A stretch of 25,318 nt of DNA from an uncultured Clostridia bacterium (GTDB taxonomy: Bacteria > Bacillota > Clostridia > Lachnospirales > Lachnospiraceae), in contig CAMODY010000007.1 of NCBI GenBank assembly GCA_946611595.1, positions 1-25,318 on the forward strand. The letters run 5' to 3'. Positions 22,901 to 25,318 of the stretch are shown here, in pieces. The position numbers and the translations under genes were made by a program. The notes under the pieces are model-generated. The model ran no database searches. It was not told the origin of the DNA and saw only the letters and a list, made by a program, of their open reading frames with translations. The first letter of the stretch is position 1. Each line of letters opens with the position of its first letter.

Positions 22901-23592
22901 ATGATCGTTCCGAAAGTCGTATGTCTGCAGTGGTCGGACCAGTAAGTGTCGATCAGTTTCAGTTCTGTAACCGTCGGATCTCTGTGTTCCGTAACAAAGT
23001 ACTGTTTGCAGAATGCAAGATCATCAAGATCCATTGCAAGGCCGTATTCTTTGATCAGCTCTTTCAGATCCTCTTCCGTTTTTTCTCTGAAGCCATCCAG
23101 TGTATCAACGGTCTCCGGAATCTCATACTCCGTCTTTAATGTTGCCGGAAGTTCAAGAGAAGCTTCTCTTGCCTCAACCGGGTTGATGACGTATTTTTTG
23201 ATCTCCTGAATATCCGCAGCTGAAAGGGCGCCTTTTAAGGCATAAACTTTTGCGGAACGGATCAAAGGACGTTCACCCTGTGAGATGATCTGGATACACT
23301 GCGCTGCAGAATCTGCACGCTGATCAAACTGTCCCGGCAGATACTCGACCGCAAAAACGGTGTAGCCATTAAGATCAACCTCTTCTTTTGCAATGTCTGT
23401 CTGCGGCTCTGAAAAGACGGTTTTCACCGCTGAGTCAAACAGATCCTTTGACATATTTTCCGCATCATAACGGTTCAGCACACGAACTTCTTCAAGTGCC
23501 TTGATCCCCAGAAGGTCTCTCGCCTCTGAAAAAAGCTTTGGTCCTTCATGAGCAAATTCCGGTTTCTTCTCTACATAAATTCTGTAGACCAT
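19903..23592 (-). CDS. purL: Phosphoribosylformylglycinamidine synthase, single-chain
   Basis: Purine synthesis enzyme that converts FGAR, glutamine and ATP to FGAM. At 1229 residues it is the long form that carries synthetase and glutaminase in one chain, unlike the PurS-PurL-PurQ split form of Bacillus. Seen: the N-terminal PurS-like part (1-150), SDHCRHTTF at 219-227 in the linker/first synthetase half, and NHPTEIEPFGGAATCVGG near 316-333. The class I glutaminase domain runs from about 970: nucleophile Cys1070 in LGICNGFQ, SHGEGRF near 1136, and the catalytic His1200/Glu1202 in HSER. AGGAGG at 23599-23604 fixes the start and overlaps the purD stop, so translation is likely coupled. It is the last gene of the purine run in this window. 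Confidence 0.97.
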   Translation of the reverse strand: MVYRIYVEKKPEFAHEGPKLFSEARDLLGIKALEEVRVLNRYDAENMSKDLFDSAVKTVFSEPQTDIAKEEVDLNGYTVFAVEYLPGQFDQRADSAAQCIQIISQGERPLIRSAKVYALKGALSAADIQEIKKYVINPVEAREASLELPATLKTEYEIPETVDTLDGFREKTEEDLKELIKEYGLAMDLDDLAFCKQYFVTEHRDPTVTELKLIDTYWSDHCRHTTFGTIIDDIHFEDELLKKAYEDYLATRKELGREKPICLMDIATLAVKYLRKHGMLDKLDESEEINACTVKMDIEVDGKTEPWLLLFKNETHNHPTEIEPFGGAATCVGGAIRDPLSGRSYVYGAMRLTGAADPLVPVADTIPGKLPQRKLVTTAANGYSSYGNQIGLATGIVDELYHPGYAAKHMEIGAVIAAAPAENVRREVPAPGDVVILLGGATGRDGVGGATGSSKAHDVHSVETCGAEVQKGNAPEERKLQRLFRNPTASKMIKRCNDFGAGGVSVAIGELAAGLEIDLNAVPKKYDGLDGTELAISESQERMAVVVEAKDVDAFLALAKEENLSATPVAKVQADPRLVMHWNGNTIVDISREFLDSNGAEKHITIETEKTQPPKKDVQGSFTDLMKATATDLNTCSKRGLSERFDSTIGAGTVIMPFGGKYQLTPAQAMVQKISVEKKHTDDCSLMSWGYNPYITEASPYHGAYLAVVESVSKLIASGADFKDVYLSFQEYFKKPGTNGKNWGQPLSALLGAFKAQMDLGIGAIGGKDSMSGSFEDIHVPPTLVSFAVTTEKADHIISDDFKEAGSKVYLIKPETDEQGLPVKESLLEVFEKVTALMRAGKVLSCYTPGPGGIGEAVMKMAFGNGFGFSFADALSLEELFGYSYGAFLVETKEELSDGVLVGEVTAEKSFAYKGETVSADEILDLYEGKLESVYSCNIENPKEELVDFTYKAESYPSPAIKCEKPKVLIPAFPGTNCEYDSAKAVADAGAEPEIIVINNLSSAGITASVERFAKELETAQMIFIPGGFSGGDEPDGSGKFITAFFRNGKIKEGVTKLLEERDGLMLGICNGFQALIKLGLVPYGKIIDTDENCPTLTFNTIARHQSRIVQTRICSNKSPWLSLMNTGDIVNVPISHGEGRFIASPELIKELAENGQIATQYVDADGKATMDVHYNPNGSMAAIEGITSPDGRVLGKMGHSERIGAGLYKNVPGNYDSRLFEAAVKYFH

Positions 23593-23602
23593 AAAAGTCC
23601 TC

Positions 23603-24871
23603 CTAGTTCTCTAATGCTTTCAGTGCTTTTTGTCCTATATCGTGTCTGTAATATGCATTATCAAATTTTACTTTATCTACCATTGCGTAAGCTTCTTCTA
23701 AAGCACTCTTTAAATCTTTAGAAACCGCTGTAACGCCTAACACTCTTCCTCCGGAAGTTAAAAGTTTTCCATCTGAAAGTTTTGCTCCGGCAACGTAAAC
23801 ATGATCTGCCACCTCATCCGGTATCGTAATTTCAAATCCTTTTTCATAGGATGCAGGATAGCCGTCTGATGCCATAATGACGCAGGCAGCACTTCCATCG
23901 CTGAATTTTACTTCCGCATCCGCTAAGGTCTCATTTGTAACCGCCTGCATGATGGTAAGAAGATCGCTTTCTAATAGCGGCAGTACGACCTGTGTTTCAG
24001 GATCGCCGAAACGGCAGTTATATTCGATCACCTTCGGTCCGTTCGGAGTAAGCATCAGCCCAAAATAGAGACAGCCTTTGAAAGTTCTGCCTTCCGCGTT
24101 CATAGCATTCATGGTCGGAAGGAAGATCTTCTCCATGCACTCAGCAGCGATCTCATCTGTATAATACGGGTTTGGAGCTACTGTTCCCATGCCGCCGGTA
24201 TTTAAACCTTCATCATTATCTTTTGCACGTTTGTGGTCCATAGAAGAGATCATCGGAACCACACATTTACCATCTGTAAAGGAAAGGACAGACACTTCAG
24301 GGCCAGTAAGGAATTCTTCGATTACGATCTGGTCTCCGCTCTTTCCAAATTTTTTATCTTCCATGATGCTCTTTACGGCATCAAAAGCTTCTTCTCTTGT
24401 CTGTGCAATGATAACGCCTTTACCGAGTGCAAGACCATCTGCCTTGACTACAACCGGAATCGCAGAAGTTTCAAGATATTTGAGCGCTGCCTCTGCATTA
24501 TCAAAAGTCTCATACTCAGCAGTCGGAATGCCATATTTTTTCATCAGGTCTTTAGAAAAGACCTTGCTGCCTTCAATGATGGCTGCTTTTTTATCCGGTC
24601 CGAAACATGGGATGCCGATGGCATTTAGCTCATCTACCAGTCCCATGACCAGCGGATCATCAGGAGCTACAACTGCATAGTCAATTCCATTTTCTTTTGC
24701 AAATGCAACAATCTTTTCAAGATCCGTTGCAGCGATATCAACACACTGCGCATCTCTTGCAATTCCGCCATTTCCCGGCAGTGCATAGAGCTTTTCAATT
24801 GTCTGATTCTCTTTTAATTTCTTGATGATGGCATGTTCTCTTCCGCCGCCACCTACAACCATGACTTTCAT
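23603..24871 (-). CDS. purD: Phosphoribosylamine-glycine ligase (GAR synthetase)
   Basis: ATP-grasp enzyme that joins phosphoribosylamine and glycine, the second step of purine synthesis. The start is taken at ATG 24871 (422 residues), giving 9 bases from AAAGGAG (24881-24887); an in-frame ATG at 24877 would be only 3 bases away. Seen: the N-terminal MKVMVVGGGGREHA, the family's hallmark glycine loop; PGNGG near 33-37; VVKADGLALGKGV near 140-152; LNTGGMGTVAP near 222-232; and EYNCRFGDPE near 286-295. Length is normal. It lies 21 bases after purH and 10 bases before purL, a tight operon. Confidence 0.96.
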   Translation of the reverse strand: MKVMVVGGGGREHAIIKKLKENQTIEKLYALPGNGGIARDAQCVDIAATDLEKIVAFAKENGIDYAVVAPDDPLVMGLVDELNAIGIPCFGPDKKAAIIEGSKVFSKDLMKKYGIPTAEYETFDNAEAALKYLETSAIPVVVKADGLALGKGVIIAQTREEAFDAVKSIMEDKKFGKSGDQIVIEEFLTGPEVSVLSFTDGKCVVPMISSMDHKRAKDNDEGLNTGGMGTVAPNPYYTDEIAAECMEKIFLPTMNAMNAEGRTFKGCLYFGLMLTPNGPKVIEYNCRFGDPETQVVLPLLESDLLTIMQAVTNETLADAEVKFSDGSAACVIMASDGYPASYEKGFEITIPDEVADHVYVAGAKLSDGKLLTSGGRVLGVTAVSKDLKSALEEAYAMVDKVKFDNAYYRHDIGQKALKALEN

Positions 24872-24892
24872 GTTCATACACTCCTTTACTTT

Positions 24893-25318
24893 TTAGTGGT
24901 GGAACAGGCGCATGCCGGTGAAGGCCATGGCAATTCCATATTTGTTGCAGCACTCGATCACGGAGTCATCACGGATGGATCCGCCCGGCTCTGCAATGTA
25001 TTTTACGCCGCTTCTCTTAGCGCGCTCTATATTATCGCTGAATGGGAAGAAGGCATCCGAACCTAAGGCTACATCGCTGCAGGTATCAAGGTATGCTCTC
25101 TGTTCTTCTTTTGTGAATGGTTCCGGCTGAACCGTAAAGTATTTCTGCCAGTTGCCGTCTGCGCAGACATCTTCTTCATTCTGGTTAATATATCCGTCAA
25201 TAACATTATCTCTTCCAGGTCTTGACACATCTTCACGGAACGGAAGATTTAACACTTTGTCAGCCTGACGCAGGAACCAGGTATCAGCTTTTGAGCCTGC
25301 AAGTCTTGTGCAGTGGAT
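24893..25318 (-). CDS. purH: AICAR formyltransferase (PurH-type), N-terminal part outside the window
   Basis: C-terminal 141 residues of 5-aminoimidazole-4-carboxamide ribonucleotide formyltransferase, which adds the formyl group from 10-formyl-tetrahydrofolate in the ninth step of purine synthesis. The frame is open to the window edge. Seen: IHCTRLAGSKADTWFLRQ at its beginning, ALGSDAFFPFSDNIERA, AEPGGSIRDD, and the end GMRLFHH. HCTRLAG and LFHH match the animal ATIC type more than the Bacillus PurH type; I recall the same form as a stand-alone enzyme of about 390 residues in many Clostridia, with IMP cyclohydrolase encoded apart. Whether a cyclohydrolase domain is attached cannot be seen here. 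The TAA is followed 21 bases later by purD. Confidence 0.93.
   Translation of the reverse strand: MHCTRLAGSKADTWFLRQADKVLNLPFREDVSRPGRDNVIDGYINQNEEDVCADGNWQKYFTVQPEPFTKEEQRAYLDTCSDVALGSDAFFPFSDNIERAKRSGVKYIAEPGGSIRDDSVIECCNKYGIAMAFTGMRLFHH

Noticed and set aside
22366..23139. Open frame of 257 codons on the plus strand
   Set aside because: Lies fully antisense to purL, has no ribosome site and a composition of Cys/Ile/Phe typical of a mirrored frame.

Overview
The window reads as chromosomal DNA of an anaerobic Gram-positive Clostridia bacterium, most likely Lachnospiraceae. This is inferred from strong AGGAGG/AAGGAG ribosome sites, moderate G+C, a clostridial M18 aminopeptidase, single-chain PurL with a stand-alone-type AICAR formyltransferase, a CdaR/PucR-like regulator ahead of ftsEX, and lipoproteins with no outer-membrane genes. 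I see no rRNA, tRNA, CRISPR array, insertion sequence or phage gene.

Left part (1-9 kb). An M18 aminopeptidase (cut by the window edge) and a PAP2-type membrane phosphatase with an unusual C-terminal extension lie on the minus strand. Divergent from them are a small lipoprotein of unknown function, a GPH-family sugar symporter and a GH36 alpha-galactosidase; the last two form a probable galactoside uptake and hydrolysis unit. A leader with a 17-bp perfect hairpin and then an intrinsic terminator comes directly before a large, probably beta-helical, surface lipoprotein with a Gly-Gly-Pro tail. The terminator sits so close to that gene's ribosome site that read-through control (attenuation) is likely.

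Middle part (9-14.3 kb, minus strand). A small Gly-rich one-helix membrane protein and a P1B-type metal ATPase with a Ser-Cys-Ala membrane motif form a two-gene operon behind repeated GTTAGCA motifs. It resembles the fezA-fezB pair that builds ferrosome iron-storage organelles in Clostridioides difficile; this is the most exciting possibility here, but it is inference. Next come a YbgC-type thioesterase and a rare single-chain fusion of an XRE helix-turn-helix domain to a complete acyl-CoA synthetase, which may be an enzyme that is also a regulator.

Right part (14.3-25.3 kb, minus strand). A five-gene envelope operon runs CdaR-like regulator, ftsE, ftsX, S41 protease (with an Asn/Tyr-rich cytoplasmic tail) and M23 peptidoglycan hydrolase with a coiled coil. 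FtsEX normally gates such hydrolases, so these genes probably act together in cell-wall splitting. Upstream lies a purine operon purH (partial)-purD-purL, tightly spaced. Between the two operons is an AT-rich 250-bp gap holding a hairpin whose U-tract faces the plus strand, a hint of a short unannotated plus-strand transcript.
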